In this document: piece by piece, positions 37,163-48,249 of the stretch
Layout: each line of letters begins with the position of its first letter
How positions within the stretch are numbered: the stretch's first letter is position 1
Source: Halomonas aestuarii
Lineage (GTDB): Bacteria; Pseudomonadota; Gammaproteobacteria; Pseudomonadales; Halomonadaceae
Reading direction: 5' to 3'
Assembly: GCF_001886615.1 (NCBI RefSeq)
Contig: NZ_CP018139.1
Coordinates: forward strand, 124,001-188,000
DNA: 64,000 bases
Notes under the pieces: generated by a model
The model's database searches: none
Seen by the model: the letters and a program-made list of their open reading frames with translations, nothing else
Told to the model about the DNA's origin: nothing
Translations under genes and position numbers: made by a program

Positions 37163-38104
37163 ATGCCCGATATCGTGGTGATGTTCTTCCTGCTCGGCGT
37201 GCTCGCCGGGGTGGTGAAGTCGGACCTGACCATCCCCAAGGCCGCCTACGACACCCTGAGCCTGCTGCTGATGCTGACCATCGGCATCAAGGGCGGGATG
37301 GCGCTCTACGGCAACCTGCACTGGTCGCTGCTGCCGGAACTGGGGGCCGTGGCCGCCCTCGGCGCGCTGATCCCCCTGGCCCTGATGCCAATACTGCGAC
37401 GCCTGGTGCGGCTATCCGCGGCCGACAGTGCCAGCATCGCCGCCCACTACGGCTCGGTGAGCGCGGGCACCTTCGCCGTGGCGCTGGCCTTCGCCGAGGG
37501 GCGCGGCCTGCCCACCGGCGCCGAGGTGACACTCTACCTGGTGATGCTGGAGCTGCCCGCGATCATGGTCTCCATCGCCCTCTACCGCCGCTACCGCGGG
37601 GCCCAGGGCGGCGAGGCGATCAGTGGCCTGTGGCACGAGACCCTTACCAATCGCGGGGTGATCCTGCTGGCCGGCGGCGTGGTCATCGGCGCCCTCTACG
37701 GGCCCCAGGAGGGCGCCAACGTCACCGACCTGCTGACCGGGGCCTTCCACGCCGTGCTCGCCCTCTTCCTGCTGGAGATGGGCCTCACCGCCGCCGAGAC
37801 CCTGCGCCCCCTGCCCTGGCAACACTGGCGCCTGCTCAGCTTCGCGCTGGTCACGCCGCCGCTGCTCGCCCTGTCCGGCCTGCTGGTCGGGCTGGCGCTG
37901 GACCTGCCCCAGGGCTCGGTGCTGATCCTGACCACACTGGCGGCCAGCGCCTCCTACATCGCCGCCCCGGCCGCCATGCGCGCCGCCATTCCCCAGGCCA
38001 ACATCGGCCTGGCCATGCTCGCCTCGCTGGGGCTGACCTTCCCCCTCAACGTGATCTTCGGCATTCCGCTCTACCATGCGGTGATCTCCGCGATCGTCGG
38101 CTGA
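37163..38104 (+). CDS. Sodium-dependent bicarbonate transporter (SbtA) family protein
   Basis: 313 residues, about ten helices in two inverted halves. MFFLLGVLAGVVKSDLTIPK opens the protein; HYGSVSAGTFAVALAFAEG and ASASYIAAPAAMRAAIPQAN are the two discontinuous-helix regions typical of SbtA-like transporters. Cyanobacterial SbtA takes up bicarbonate with sodium; the proteobacterial role is less certain. The ATG at 37163 is favoured because the first helix starts there. It stands alone between the serine hydrolase gene and the liu operon. Confidence 0.83.
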   Translation: MPDIVVMFFLLGVLAGVVKSDLTIPKAAYDTLSLLLMLTIGIKGGMALYGNLHWSLLPELGAVAALGALIPLALMPILRRLVRLSAADSASIAAHYGSVSAGTFAVALAFAEGRGLPTGAEVTLYLVMLELPAIMVSIALYRRYRGAQGGEAISGLWHETLTNRGVILLAGGVVIGALYGPQEGANVTDLLTGAFHAVLALFLLEMGLTAAETLRPLPWQHWRLLSFALVTPPLLALSGLLVGLALDLPQGSVLILTTLAASASYIAAPAAMRAAIPQANIGLAMLASLGLTFPLNVIFGIPLYHAVISAIVG

Positions 38105-38221
38105 GTCCTCCCGCCTCGCACACGGCTTTCCCGACCGCTCCCATGCCCGGCCGCCAACGCGGCCCATGGGGGCACCCGCCCCCGTCCTTGCCACCTTCGT
38201 ATAAGCCGGCAAATGTTGCAC

Positions 38222-38237
38222 TTTACGTTAACGTCAA
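38222..38237. promoter_or_regulatory. LiuR-like palindrome upstream of liuA
   Basis: TTTACGTTAACGTCAA (38222-38237) is a near-perfect palindrome about 100 bases before the liuA start. It resembles the TTTACGTnnACGTAAA-type site of the MerR-family regulator LiuR that controls liu operons in proteobacteria. TTGCAC at 38216 and TAGTCT at 38245 could be promoter elements, but their spacing (23) is too long for a standard promoter. No liuR gene lies next to the operon here. Confidence 0.5.
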
Positions 38238-38339
38238 CCTCGCCTAGTCTTGTCGCATCTGCCATTTTGATGACACCAGTTTGCCTGTTGCGTCGCCGCT
38301 CGCGCGGGACGCTTCACCTGACGAGACGGGAGCCACGCC

Positions 38340-39509
38340 ATGCACACGCCCTACCAACCCCTCGACTTCGGCCTCGACGACGAGCTGAACATGCTGCGCG
38401 ACCATGTCAACGCCTTCGCCCGGGACGAGATCGCCCCGCGCGCGGCCGAGATCGACGAGAAGAACGAGTTCCCCAACGACCTCTGGCAGAAGTTCGGCGA
38501 CATGGGCCTGCTCGGCATCACCGTGGCGGACGAGGACGGCGGCAGCGGCATGGGCTACCTGGCGCACTGCATCGCCATGGAGGAGATCTCCCGGGCCAGC
38601 GCCTCGGTGGGCCTCTCCTACGGCGCGCACTCCAACCTCTGCGTGAACCAGCTCAAGATCAATGCCAGCGCGGAACAGAAGGCCAAGTACCTGCCCAAGC
38701 TGATCAGCGGCGAGCACGTGGGGGCGCTGGCCATGTCCGAGCCGGGCGCCGGCTCCGACGTGGTCTCCATGAAGCTGCGCGCCCGCAAGGAGGGTGACAA
38801 GTACATCCTCAACGGCAACAAGATGTGGATCACCAACGGCCCCGACGCCGACGTGCTGGTGGTCTATGCCAAGACCGACCCGGAGGCCGGCTCCAAGGGG
38901 ATCACCGCCTTCATCATCGAGAAGGGCATGGCCGGCTTCTCCACCGCCCAGAAGCTCGACAAGCTGGGCATGCGCGGCTCCAACACCTGCGAGCTGGTGT
39001 TCGAGGACTGCGAGGTGCCGGAGGAGAACGTGCTGGGCGAGGTCGGCCGCGGCGTGAAGGTGCTGATGAGCGGCCTGGACTACGAGCGCACCGTGCTCGC
39101 CGCCGGCCCCATCGGCATCATGCAGGCGGCCATGGACATCGTGGTCCCCTACGTTCACGAGCGTAAGCAGTTCAACCAGTCCATCGGCGAGTTCCAGCTG
39201 GTGCAGGGCAAGATCGCCGACATGTACACCACCCTGAACGCCTGCCGCGCCTACCTCTACGCCGTGGCGGCGGGCTGCGACCGTGGCCGGACCTCCCGCA
39301 AGGACGCCGCCGGCGTGATCCTCTACTGCGCCGAGAAGGCGACCCAGGTGGCGCTGGACGCCATCCAGCTGCTCGGCGGCAACGGCTACATCAACGAGTA
39401 CCCGACCGGGCGTCTGCTGCGCGATGCCAAGCTCTACGAGATCGGCGCCGGCACCAGCGAGATCCGCCGGATGCTGATCGGCCGCGAGATCTTCAACGAA
39501 TCCAAGTAA
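38340..39509 (+). CDS. liuA: Isovaleryl-CoA dehydrogenase
   Basis: A 389-residue acyl-CoA dehydrogenase that oxidises isovaleryl-CoA to 3-methylcrotonyl-CoA, passing electrons to ETF. Visible are the acyl-CoA dehydrogenase signature [16 protein letters not shown] near residue 133, the flavin-site [19 protein letters not shown] and the C-terminal [20 protein letters not shown] and [15 protein letters not shown] regions. It heads the leucine-degradation operon liuABCDE, and the neighbours confirm isovaleryl-CoA as substrate. Confidence 0.95.
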   Translation: MHTPYQPLDFGLDDELNMLRDHVNAFARDEIAPRAAEIDEKNEFPNDLWQKFGDMGLLGITVADEDGGSGMGYLAHCIAMEEISRASASVGLSYGAHSNLCVNQLKINASAEQKAKYLPKLISGEHVGALAMSEPGAGSDVVSMKLRARKEGDKYILNGNKMWITNGPDADVLVVYAKTDPEAGSKGITAFIIEKGMAGFSTAQKLDKLGMRGSNTCELVFEDCEVPEENVLGEVGRGVKVLMSGLDYERTVLAAGPIGIMQAAMDIVVPYVHERKQFNQSIGEFQLVQGKIADMYTTLNACRAYLYAVAAGCDRGRTSRKDAAGVILYCAEKATQVALDAIQLLGGNGYINEYPTGRLLRDAKLYEIGAGTSEIRRMLIGREIFNESK

Positions 39510-39521
39510 GGGCGGCGTTCC

Positions 39522-41129
39522 ATGAGCATCCTCCAGACCCAGATCAACCCGCGCAGCGACGTCTTCCAGGCCAACGACGTCGCCATGCGCCACGAGGTCG
39601 GCAAGCTGCGCGAGCTGACCGCGGCCATCGCCCAGGGCGGCGGCGAGAAGGCCCGCCAGCGCCACGAGTCCCGCGGCAAGCTGTTCGTGCGCGACCGCAT
39701 CGACCACCTGATCGACGAGGGCTCGCCCTTCCTCGAGTTCTCGTCGCTGGCCGCCCACGAGGTCTACGACGCCTCGGTGCCCGCCGCCGGCGTGGTCACC
39801 GGCATCGGCCGGGTCTCGGGGGTGGAGTGCGTGATCGTCGCCAACGACGCCACGGTCAAGGGCGGCACCTACTTCCCGCTCACCGTGAAGAAGCACCTGC
39901 GCGCCCAGGAGATCGCCCGCAAGCATCGCCTGCCGTGCATCTACCTGGTCGACTCCGGCGGCGCCTTCCTGCCCCGCCAGGACGAGGTCTTCCCGGACCG
40001 CGACCACTTCGGGCGCATCTTCTACAACCAGGCGACGCTCTCTGCCGAGGGCATCCCGCAGATCGCCGTGGTGATGGGCTCCTGCACCGCCGGCGGCGCC
40101 TACGTGCCGGCCATGGCCGACGAGTCGATCATCGTCAAGGAGCAGGGCACCATCTTCCTCGGCGGCCCGCCCCTGGTGAAGGCCGCTACCGGCGAGAGCA
40201 TCAGCGCCGAGGACCTGGGCGGCGCCGACGTGCACGCCAAGGTCAGCGGCGTGGCCGACCACTATGCCGAGAACGACGCCCACGCCCTGCAGCTGGCCCG
40301 TGGCTGCGTCTCGCGGCTCAACTGGCAGAAGCGCGGCCAGCTGGCCATGCAGGCGCCCAGGCCACCGCGCCTCGACCCGAGCGAGCTCTACGGCATCGTC
40401 GGCACCGACCTCAAGAAGCCCTACGACGTGCGCGAGGTGATCGGGCGCATCGTCGACGACTCCGACTTCGACGAGTTCAAGCGCTACTACGGCGACACCC
40501 TGGTCACCGGCTTCGCTCACATCCACGGCTACCCGGTGGGCATCGTCGCCAACAACGGCGTGCTGTTCTCCGAGTCCGCCGTGAAGGGCGCCCACTTCAT
40601 CGAGCTGTGCGCCCAGCGCAAGATCCCCCTGGTGTTCCTGCAGAACATCACCGGCTTCATGGTCGGCTCGAAGTACGAGCACGAGGGCATCGCCAAGCAC
40701 GGCGCCAAGCTGGTCACCGCGGTGGCCTGCGCCCGGGTGCCCAAGTTCACCGTGCTGATCGGCGGCAGCTTCGGCGCCGGCAACTACGGCATGTGCGGCC
40801 GCGCCTTCGAGCCCAACCTGCTGTTCATGTGGCCCAACGCCCGCATCTCGGTGATGGGTGGCGAGCAGGCCGCCGGCGTACTCTCCCAGGTGAAGCGCGA
40901 GCAGATCGAGCGCGAGGGCCGCGAGTGGACGAAGGAGGAGGAAGAAGCCTTCAAGGCGCCCACCCGCGAGCAGTACGAGCACCAGGGCCACCCCTACTAC
41001 GCCAGCGCCAGGCTGTGGGACGACGGCGTCATCGACCCGATACAGACCCGCGAGATCCTCGGCCTGTCGCTGGCCGCCGCCATGAATGCCGAAGTGGAAG
41101 AGACCCGCTTCGGCGTGTTCCGGATGTGA
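39522..41129 (+). CDS. liuB: 3-Methylcrotonyl-CoA carboxylase, carboxyltransferase (beta) subunit
   Basis: 535 residues of the propionyl/methylcrotonyl-CoA carboxyltransferase family. The N-terminal crotonase-like half carries [20 protein letters not shown] and [20 protein letters not shown], the C-terminal half [20 protein letters not shown] and [15 protein letters not shown], which bind the acyl-CoA and biotin. It transfers carboxyl from biotin on LiuD to methylcrotonyl-CoA. It starts 12 bases after liuA. Confidence 0.96.
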   Translation: MSILQTQINPRSDVFQANDVAMRHEVGKLRELTAAIAQGGGEKARQRHESRGKLFVRDRIDHLIDEGSPFLEFSSLAAHEVYDASVPAAGVVTGIGRVSGVECVIVANDATVKGGTYFPLTVKKHLRAQEIARKHRLPCIYLVDSGGAFLPRQDEVFPDRDHFGRIFYNQATLSAEGIPQIAVVMGSCTAGGAYVPAMADESIIVKEQGTIFLGGPPLVKAATGESISAEDLGGADVHAKVSGVADHYAENDAHALQLARGCVSRLNWQKRGQLAMQAPRPPRLDPSELYGIVGTDLKKPYDVREVIGRIVDDSDFDEFKRYYGDTLVTGFAHIHGYPVGIVANNGVLFSESAVKGAHFIELCAQRKIPLVFLQNITGFMVGSKYEHEGIAKHGAKLVTAVACARVPKFTVLIGGSFGAGNYGMCGRAFEPNLLFMWPNARISVMGGEQAAGVLSQVKREQIEREGREWTKEEEEAFKAPTREQYEHQGHPYYASARLWDDGVIDPIQTREILGLSLAAAMNAEVEETRFGVFRM

Positions 41130-41136
41130 GGTCGAG

Positions 41137-41990
41137 ATGACGCAGACATATTCCCGACTGACGATCGACGAGCGCGGCGTGGCCTGGCTGACGCTGGACC
41201 GCCCGGACGTCCACAACGCCTTCGACGACAGCCTGATCGCCGAGCTCAACGCCCATCTCGAGCGCCTGCACGATGGCGCGCATCACGGCGAGGTGCGCGT
41301 GGTGGTGCTGGGCTCCGAGGGCAAGAGCTTCTCCGCCGGGGCCGACCTCGGCTGGATGAAGCGCATGGTCGAGTACGATTTCGACGGCAACCTGTCCGAC
41401 TCGCGCAAGCTCGCGACCCTGATGCACCGGCTGGACACCCTGCCCTGCCCCACCCTGTGCCGCGTGCAGGGGGCGGCCTTCGGCGGGGCCGTGGGCCTGG
41501 CCGCCTGCTGCGACGTGGTGGTCGCCTCCGAGAAGGCGAAGTTCTGCCTCTCCGAGGTCAAGATCGGCCTGTCGCCGGCCGTGATCAGCCCCTACGTGCA
41601 GCGCGCCCTGGGCGAGCGGCAGGCCCGACGCTATGCCCTGACCGCCGAGGTCATGGACGCCCCCACCGCGCTCTCCCTGGACCTGGTGCATCAGGTGGTC
41701 GCCCCTGACGCCCTGGACGGCGCCGTCGACGCCATGCTCGACGTCCTGCTGGCCGGCTCGCCCCAGGCCCAGCGCGCCACCAAGGCGCTGCTCGCCGAGG
41801 TCGCCCGGGAGCCCGACAGCCAGGCCACCCGGGAGCACACCTGCCGGGTGATCAGTGAGCTTCGCGTCAGCGCCGAGGGCCAGGAGGGGCTCGCCAGCTT
41901 CTTCGAGAAGCGCCGCCCCGCCTGGACGCCCGACGCTCCCAACACAGCCCCCGACACCGCCCCTGACAAGACCGCCACGGAGCGCCGCTC

Positions 41991-41994
<4 letters not shown>
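41137..41994 (+). CDS. liuC: Methylglutaconyl-CoA hydratase
   Basis: A 285-residue crotonase-fold hydratase converting 3-methylglutaconyl-CoA to HMG-CoA. Oxyanion-hole segments are LGSEGKSFSAGADLGWMKRM near residue 58 and CRVQGAAFGGAVGLAACCDV near 110. The ATG at 41137 follows the liuB stop by seven bases. The C-terminus past residue 265 is low-complexity (Pro, Asp, Thr, Ala) and probably disordered. Its stop overlaps liuD by four bases. Confidence 0.94.
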
Positions 41995-44027
<2,033 letters not shown>

Positions 44028-44053
44028 GACACCGCGCGCAGGCGGGCGACACC

Positions 44054-44143
44054 GGGGACAGGTCGAAGCGGAGGTCCTCTGCCAGGGATGGCAGAGGTAG
44101 CGCCCAAGGATGGGTTCACAGCGCCTCCGCGATAGGACCTGTC
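44054..44143. repeat. Cloverleaf-like structured element between liuD and liuE
   Basis: Within the 150-base gap, nested inverted repeats form a multi-branched structure: outer arms GACAGGTC (44057-44064) and GACCTGTC (44136-44143), second arms GCGGAGG (44068-44074) and CCTCCGC (44124-44130), and two internal hairpins, CCTCTGCCA/TGGCAGAGG (44076-44097, loop GGGA) and CCCA/TGGG (44103-44114, loop AGGA). It has no T-run. Form and position suggest a dispersed REP/BIME-type intergenic element. Confidence 0.7.
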
Positions 44144-44177
44144 GCCGGAACATCGCCAGAATGACAGGAGAGAAGAA

Positions 44178-45077
44178 ATGGCATTTCCCCAAACCGTGCG
44201 CCTGGTCGAGGTCGGCCCCCGCGACGGCCTGCAGAACGAGCCGGAGCCGATCAATACCGCGACCAAGCTCGAGCTGATCGAGCGCCTCGGCGCGGCCGGC
44301 CTCACCTACATCGAGGCGGCGAGCTTCGTCTCGCCCAAGTGGGTGCCGCAGATGGCCGACCACCGCGAGGTGATGCAGGGCATCCGCCGCCGCAAAGGCG
44401 TCACCTACTCGGCCCTGACCCCCAACCTCAAGGGGCTCGAGGCCGCGCTGGAGTGCGGCGTCGAGGAGGTCGCGGTGTTCGGCGCCGCCTCCGAGGCCTT
44501 CTCGCAGAAGAACATCAACTGCTCGGTGGCGGAATCGCTCGAGCGCTTCGCCCCGGTGCTGGAGCGCGCCCGCGAGGCCAACGTGCGCGTGCGCGGCTAC
44601 GTCTCCTGCGTGCTGGGCTGTCCCTACGAGGGCGAGATCGCCCCGGCCAAGGTGGCCGAGGTCTCCAAGGCGCTCTATGACATGGGCTGCTACGAGGTCT
44701 CGCTTGGCGACACCATCGGCACCGGCACCCCGCTCAAGGCCAAGCGAATGATCGAGGCCGTGGCCCGCGAGGTACCCATGGACAGGCTCGCCGCCCACTT
44801 CCACGACACCTACGGCCAGGCGCTCGCCAACCTCTATGCCGTGCTCGAGGAAGGCGTGGCGGTGATCGACAGCTCCGTCGCCGGCCTCGGCGGCTGCCCC
44901 TACGCCAAGGGCGCCTCCGGCAACGTGGCAAGCGAGGACGTGGTCTACCTGCTCGACGGCCTCGGCATCCAGAGCGGCATCGACCTCGATGCGCTCGCCG
45001 CCACCGGCACCTGGATCACCCAGGCCATCGGGCGGCCCAACCGCTCCAAGGTAGGTGTGGCGCTCTCCGCGCAGTAA
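44178..45077 (+). CDS. liuE: Hydroxymethylglutaryl-CoA lyase
   Basis: A 299-residue TIM-barrel lyase that splits HMG-CoA into acetoacetate and acetyl-CoA, the last step of leucine breakdown. It has the N-terminal [16 protein letters not shown], metal ligands [10 protein letters not shown] near residue 197, and the active-site cysteine signature [16 protein letters not shown] near residue 234. AGGAGAGAAG precedes the ATG. It is the intact parent of the partial copies at 50553, 55190 and 57933. Confidence 0.96.
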   Translation: MAFPQTVRLVEVGPRDGLQNEPEPINTATKLELIERLGAAGLTYIEAASFVSPKWVPQMADHREVMQGIRRRKGVTYSALTPNLKGLEAALECGVEEVAVFGAASEAFSQKNINCSVAESLERFAPVLERAREANVRVRGYVSCVLGCPYEGEIAPAKVAEVSKALYDMGCYEVSLGDTIGTGTPLKAKRMIEAVAREVPMDRLAAHFHDTYGQALANLYAVLEEGVAVIDSSVAGLGGCPYAKGASGNVASEDVVYLLDGLGIQSGIDLDALAATGTWITQAIGRPNRSKVGVALSAQ

Positions 45078-45094
45078 CGACCGAGCCACAACGC

Positions 45095-45127
45095 AAAGCC
45101 CCGAGCCGGGAAACCGGCTCGGGCTTT
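45095..45127. terminator. Bidirectional terminator after liuE (founder of a repeated series)
   Basis: AAAGCCCCGAGCCGG and CCGGCTCGGGCTTT form a 14-15 base stem with a GAAA loop, flanked by A- and T-runs, so it can work on both strands. Near-identical hairpins recur at 48212, 50620, 55583, 58152 and (more diverged) 61537. Confidence 0.9.
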
Positions 45128-45181
45128 CTTGTAACGGTCATTTACTCTTGCTGAAATTTAACACACAGATCAGACGTCGCT

Positions 45182-46435
45182 TTAGCGGTCGGCTGCATCT
45201 TCTTGTTCTACATCGGGGAGGCTAGATAGGTTGGCAAGCCTGATATAACTGGGCATTCGAGGATCATTAAATCTATAGACACCCTTAGCTAGCCGACGAA
45301 GAATTGTACCACTTCCATCTGACACTATTTTTTGGAGGTAATTGTTTAACCAACCTTGGTTGATTTCTCTACCCCATACCTTTGCGTACGCACCTCTTAG
45401 CCTTGTGGAATCGAACTCCACGTCGGTAATTGAAGATGCCGCAATCAGAATGTTTTTGAACTCCTCAGTGTTTGATGAACGAATCGAGTCGTTGTATGAA
45501 GTTCTAAGGACTCCTTCCGCATCGCCGCAAGCATCATCGGTAGCAAGCTGAATATGGCCGAGCGAGATCTCGTTTCGATCGTCACCAATCGCCTGCTCCG
45601 CAGCTTTCAGAGCCAAAAGGTGTGTAAAATGGGCGTAGCCTGCACTTACGCTGACTATTTTTTTAATAGCAGAAGGAGAAAATTTTATACCTAACCGCTC
45701 AGACCCACTCTCAACAATTTCGTGTATTTCTTGATCGCTCAACTTGGGAACAGGTGTTTCCTTCAAACATCTCTGAACGGATTTGTGGGCATTAGTTAGC
45801 TCGCTTGCTGTCTCAGCAATACCTACAATCAAAAACTTTAAAGGAGATCCTTCATCGGAAAGCTGCTTCACTAATTCAGCAACCTTCCATTTTTCTTTTT
45901 TATCTATTACGTCAATCTCATCAAGCAAGAACAAAGCTTTTAAATCTTTAACTTGCTCTGCAACCCAGCTTGGCGAATTTGCACGTTCTTCCACTCCCTT
46001 TAAACTAACCGTGTCGGTACTTTTCGAGTCGACACCTGCTTGTAACCCAGGAACCTTCACTCCGGCCTTACCTCCCTGGGCCTTCTGTTGTTGCGAAGAG
46101 CTGACCTGAAGGTCAAATCCAACTTCATTTAGAAGCTTCTCAATAATGGATACAAAAGTATCATCACTATCACAACGCTTTTTAATTAGCCTGTCACCTT
46201 TTAATGGCTTCAAGGTTTCAGCGGTAATGTTAGCTAATGAACTCTTTCCTACACCGCGATCTCCAAAAAGCACTGAATGCTGACCTGGAGTATTCAATTG
46301 CTTAATAATGCTTGAGACTTCGGTAGAGCGACCATAAAAAAGATCACGACTAAGTATTGGCTGATATGGAGTAAAAACCTCTCGCACTCCTGATTCTAAT
46401 ATCCTTTTTTCTTTTTCAATTTCGAACAAATCCAT
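45182..46435 (-). CDS. AAA-type ATPase, integron cassette gene
   Basis: A 417-residue P-loop ATPase: Walker A LFGDRGVGKSSLANI near residue 57 and Walker B LFLLDEIDVID near residue 185, followed by an all-helical region and a C-terminal winged-helix-like part. It resembles Orc1/Cdc6- and STAND-like ATPases found in mobile regions. Function unknown; a defence role is possible but unproven. The gene is much more AT-rich than the flanking chromosome. AGAAGG six bases before ATG 46435, just outside an attC-like site, supports the start. It sits as the cassette farthest from the integrase end. Confidence 0.75.
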   Translation of the reverse strand: MDLFEIEKEKRILESGVREVFTPYQPILSRDLFYGRSTEVSSIIKQLNTPGQHSVLFGDRGVGKSSLANITAETLKPLKGDRLIKKRCDSDDTFVSIIEKLLNEVGFDLQVSSSQQQKAQGGKAGVKVPGLQAGVDSKSTDTVSLKGVEERANSPSWVAEQVKDLKALFLLDEIDVIDKKEKWKVAELVKQLSDEGSPLKFLIVGIAETASELTNAHKSVQRCLKETPVPKLSDQEIHEIVESGSERLGIKFSPSAIKKIVSVSAGYAHFTHLLALKAAEQAIGDDRNEISLGHIQLATDDACGDAEGVLRTSYNDSIRSSNTEEFKNILIAASSITDVEFDSTRLRGAYAKVWGREINQGWLNNYLQKIVSDGSGTILRRLAKGVYRFNDPRMPSYIRLANLSSLPDVEQEDAADR

Positions 46436-46453
46436 ACTCAACCTTCTCAGTTT

Positions 46454-46540
46454 TTAGAACGCAACCAGCAAGTGCGGCTTTGTAGTGAAGGCGAAGCCGT
46501 AACGGAAAAGACGTCACCGTGCCTGGCCTTGTTAGGCTGC
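46454..46540 (-). other. attC-like recombination site after the 71-residue repeat-protein gene
   Basis: On the minus strand it opens with the core GCCTAACAAGG (46537-46527), has internal complementary arms GGCTT/AAGCC, and ends near GCGTTCTAA (46462-46454). It begins one base after the stop codon of the 71-residue gene, as usual in cassettes. The outer core matches RYYYAAC exactly; the inner GTTRRRY core is degenerate. Confidence 0.6.
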
Positions 46541-46756
46541 TTATTGCTTTATCGTTACTTTACTTGGCGCCGCCTTTGCTATATCGACTAAATCATACTT
46601 TGATTTTGAGTCGCAACCAAATAGCTCTAGGCCACAACCATCCTGTATAGCTTTTGCAATATCCACGAGATCGTATTTTGAGAATTTTGATGCATCTAAA
46701 ACGAGGTTTGCTCCAGCTTTTGCGATGTCTATAAGGTCATATTTTGATTTATTCAT
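46541..46756 (-). CDS. Small repeat protein with three KYDLVDIAKA units
   Basis: 71 residues built from three units of about 20-27 residues. Each has K-Y-D-L-(V/I)-D-I-A-K-A (near residues 5, 28 and 53) followed by a beta-prone stretch (ANLVLDAS, GLELFGCD, SKVTIKQ). The expected shape is a small helix-strand repeat. No enzyme motif is visible. AAAGGA seven bases before the ATG supports the start, and the stop abuts an attC-like site. AT-rich, unlike the chromosome. I recall similar short repeats in integron cassette proteins, but cannot verify that here. Confidence 0.72.
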   Translation of the reverse strand: MNKSKYDLIDIAKAGANLVLDASKFSKYDLVDIAKAIQDGCGLELFGCDSKSKYDLVDIAKAAPSKVTIKQ

Positions 46757-46823
46757 AATTCATCCTTTCTCGGTCAGTGTTTATGAATGACAAGTATCTC
46801 GACTGCTTATCATCAGATTTAAG

Positions 46824-46991
46824 TTACTTGAGCATCATAAGGGAAAGTGAAGAAAAAGTCTGATCTGCCATCTTATCTCCAGTAAGCTGCTGCGCCACAA
46901 AGCTGCTAACCGGGACAGCGCTAGATTCTTTGATGTTACTCAAGAAACCTAAAGCCCCAGCCATCATCTCTACGCCTGTACTTCTATCCAT
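46824..46991 (-). CDS. Small hypothetical protein, first gene of a two-gene cassette
   Basis: 55 residues, MDRSTGVEMMAGALGFLSNI to a closing SLSLMMLK, with no recognised domain. GGAGA lies about five bases before the ATG at 46991, and the start is just inside a cassette boundary (GTTAGGC at 47020-47014). No attC separates it from the following 71-residue gene 67 bases on, so the two appear to share one cassette. Confidence 0.6.
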   Translation of the reverse strand: MDRSTGVEMMAGALGFLSNIKESSAVPVSSFVAQQLTGDKMADQTFSSLSLMMLK

Positions 46992-47010
46992 TCCATTCTC
47001 CGATAAATTG

Positions 47011-47111
47011 TATGCCTAACGCCAACATTCAGCGGCCGGCTTAAGGCGCAGCTTTAAGCCGGACCGGTAGAGGCCCAAAGGGCTGAAACTAACTGCAATA
47101 TCTTGTTATTG
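47011..47111 (-). other. attC site of the membrane-protein cassette
   Basis: On the minus strand the stop codon of the membrane-protein gene lies inside AATAACAAG (start of the site), and the far end is TTGGCGTTAGGC, with the canonical GTTRRRY core GTTAGGC (47020-47014). Between them are GCTGAA/TTCAGC (47082-47087 with 47028-47033) and a 9-base hairpin (CCGGCTTAA/TTAAGCCGG, 47036-47062). The imperfect palindrome with this core is diagnostic of integron attC sites. Confidence 0.82.
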
Positions 47112-47699
47112 AAGCAAGTTCAGAATGTTACCGCCCCAACCTAAAATAAAACCACAGTACGTTGCGACGCCAAAGCTCAGGACAAACCCTAGGATATAAT
47201 CAGTAATTGGCGGAGAAAATATAGAGAAGCGGAGAAACGCCATTGCTTCCCACAGAATAATTTGGCGACGATAAACGGGAAGCTTAAAATTGAACATTCT
47301 CTCTTCATTCCCTTCTGTCTGCTCATAAGCTTGGCCGTTGTAGATATAACCATTGTGGCGAAGCCCCCAATAACTATAGGCACAACCATCATTTGGCTTG
47401 TCGTATGCTCTATAGACTAGGGACTTTATCCGCGGATTCACGGTAGCTTCAAAGTCCCTTCGCCAGGTTTTGAGTAGGTTGCTCGGCCCTTCTTCAAGGA
47501 AGTACACCGAGTACCTGTAGAGGAAGTAGGCCCAAGTCACCCACAAAAAAAGCAAAAGAATCTCCGGATTTTCGAAGGCTCCGAATTGCACTCCAGCAAC
47601 GGAGAGCTGTTCAATTTTTACCTTCGCCAACGCCAAGAAAATAATAATGATATTTGTAATTATCAGGTTTCGTCTTTGACGAATAAATCCTTCGGTCAA
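47106..47699 (-). CDS. Membrane protein of an integron cassette
   Basis: 197 residues starting TEGFIRQRRNLIITN after a TTG initiator at 47699 (GGGGG six bases upstream). Two hydrophobic segments lie near residues 14-30 and 45-65, and two more near the C-terminus (YILGFVLSFGVATYCGFILG). Function unknown. The gene is AT-rich, ends inside an attC site and starts next to the attI-like region, so it is the first cassette after the integration site. Confidence 0.75.
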   Translation of the reverse strand: MTEGFIRQRRNLIITNIIIIFLALAKVKIEQLSVAGVQFGAFENPEILLLFLWVTWAYFLYRYSVYFLEEGPSNLLKTWRRDFEATVNPRIKSLVYRAYDKPNDGCAYSYWGLRHNGYIYNGQAYEQTEGNEERMFNFKLPVYRRQIILWEAMAFLRFSIFSPPITDYILGFVLSFGVATYCGFILGWGGNILNLLQ

Positions 47700-47862
47700 T
47701 TCCTACCCCCAACTACATAACAGTGATTAGACCGCGTGCTCGTATATCGACTTGAACGAGCTGACACGTTCAACAATATTATCGAGCGCGCCATTTTACG
47801 GCTAACCCATTGATAGCAAAACCCCTAAGAATAGCTCGGCCACCTATGCAGGATTCGCGCGC
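47700..47862 (-). other. attI-like region with candidate cassette promoter (copy A)
   Basis: The interval separates the first cassette (minus strand) from the truncated integrase (plus strand), as attI and Pc do in integrons. On the minus strand TTGAAC (47773-47768), 17 bases, then TCGATA (47750-47745) reads as a promoter toward the cassettes. About 120 bases of it recur at 60967-61090, with the same promoter spacing kept. GTTATG at 47724-47719 may mark the insertion point. Confidence 0.6.
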
Positions 47863-48032
47863 TTGCGCGTTTTGCCAGACCCAATAGCACTGTACGTACA
47901 TCCATATTTTAGACGGCAACGTATGGACGCGCACAACAGACCACCCAAGCTGATGGATCGAGTGAAGGCCACCATGCGGGTCAAGCGCTTCAACTTATCC
48001 GCGACTTTGCGAAAAACAATCTGGACTCCAGA
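47863..48032 (+). pseudogene. Integron integrase gene, 5' fragment only
   Basis: The frame contains MDAHNRPPKLMDRVKATMRV (from 47923) and KRFNLS. This is the SAM-like N-terminal start of integron tyrosine recombinases (Pro-Pro-x-Leu-Leu/Met-Asp-x-Val-Arg...). After about 30 matching residues the similarity is lost and the R1 repeat begins at 48033; the catalytic domain with its R, H, R and Y residues is absent. It is divergent from the cassettes, the canonical integron arrangement. Confidence 0.65.
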
Positions 48033-48205
48033 CACGCTACCGCCCCTACCCAGCAAGCCGTGATGGCCTCCTGCCATCCCTGCGGTAGTCCCTGCGTTCC
48101 GGCGATGTCGATAGGCCGCCCGGCTTTAAGCGACCTTAATCCGCCAGCGTATGCGAGATTACTGATATAAACCACACGTCGATTGGTCGCAGACGTCGCT
48201 CGCCC
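48033..48205. repeat. R1 repeat, copy a
   Basis: About 173 bases beginning CACGCTACCGCCCCTACCC and ending GTCGCAGACGTCGCTCGCC. Similar copies lie at 50356-50531 and 61360-61522, and a more diverged one near 54985-55141. Each copy precedes a terminator of the liuE series; two lie directly after integrase C-terminal remnants. Confidence 0.8.
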
Positions 48206-48211
48206 GAGTAT

Positions 48212-48249
48212 AAAAAGCCCCGAGCCGGTGTTCCGGCTCGGGGGCATTT
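48212..48249. terminator. liuE-series terminator, copy 2
   Basis: GCCCCGAGCCGG (48217-48228) pairs with CCGGCTCGGGG (48233-48243), loop TGTT, with AAAAA before and ATTTC after. It closely resembles the terminator after liuE. It follows R1 copy a by six bases; no liuE coding remnant is visible here. Confidence 0.85.

Noticed and set aside
38244..41249. 1001-codon open frame antisense to liuA-liuB
   Set aside because: The composition is the typical antisense shadow of GC-rich genes (His, Asp, Gly, Leu, Val), and the plus-strand genes are fully conserved families.
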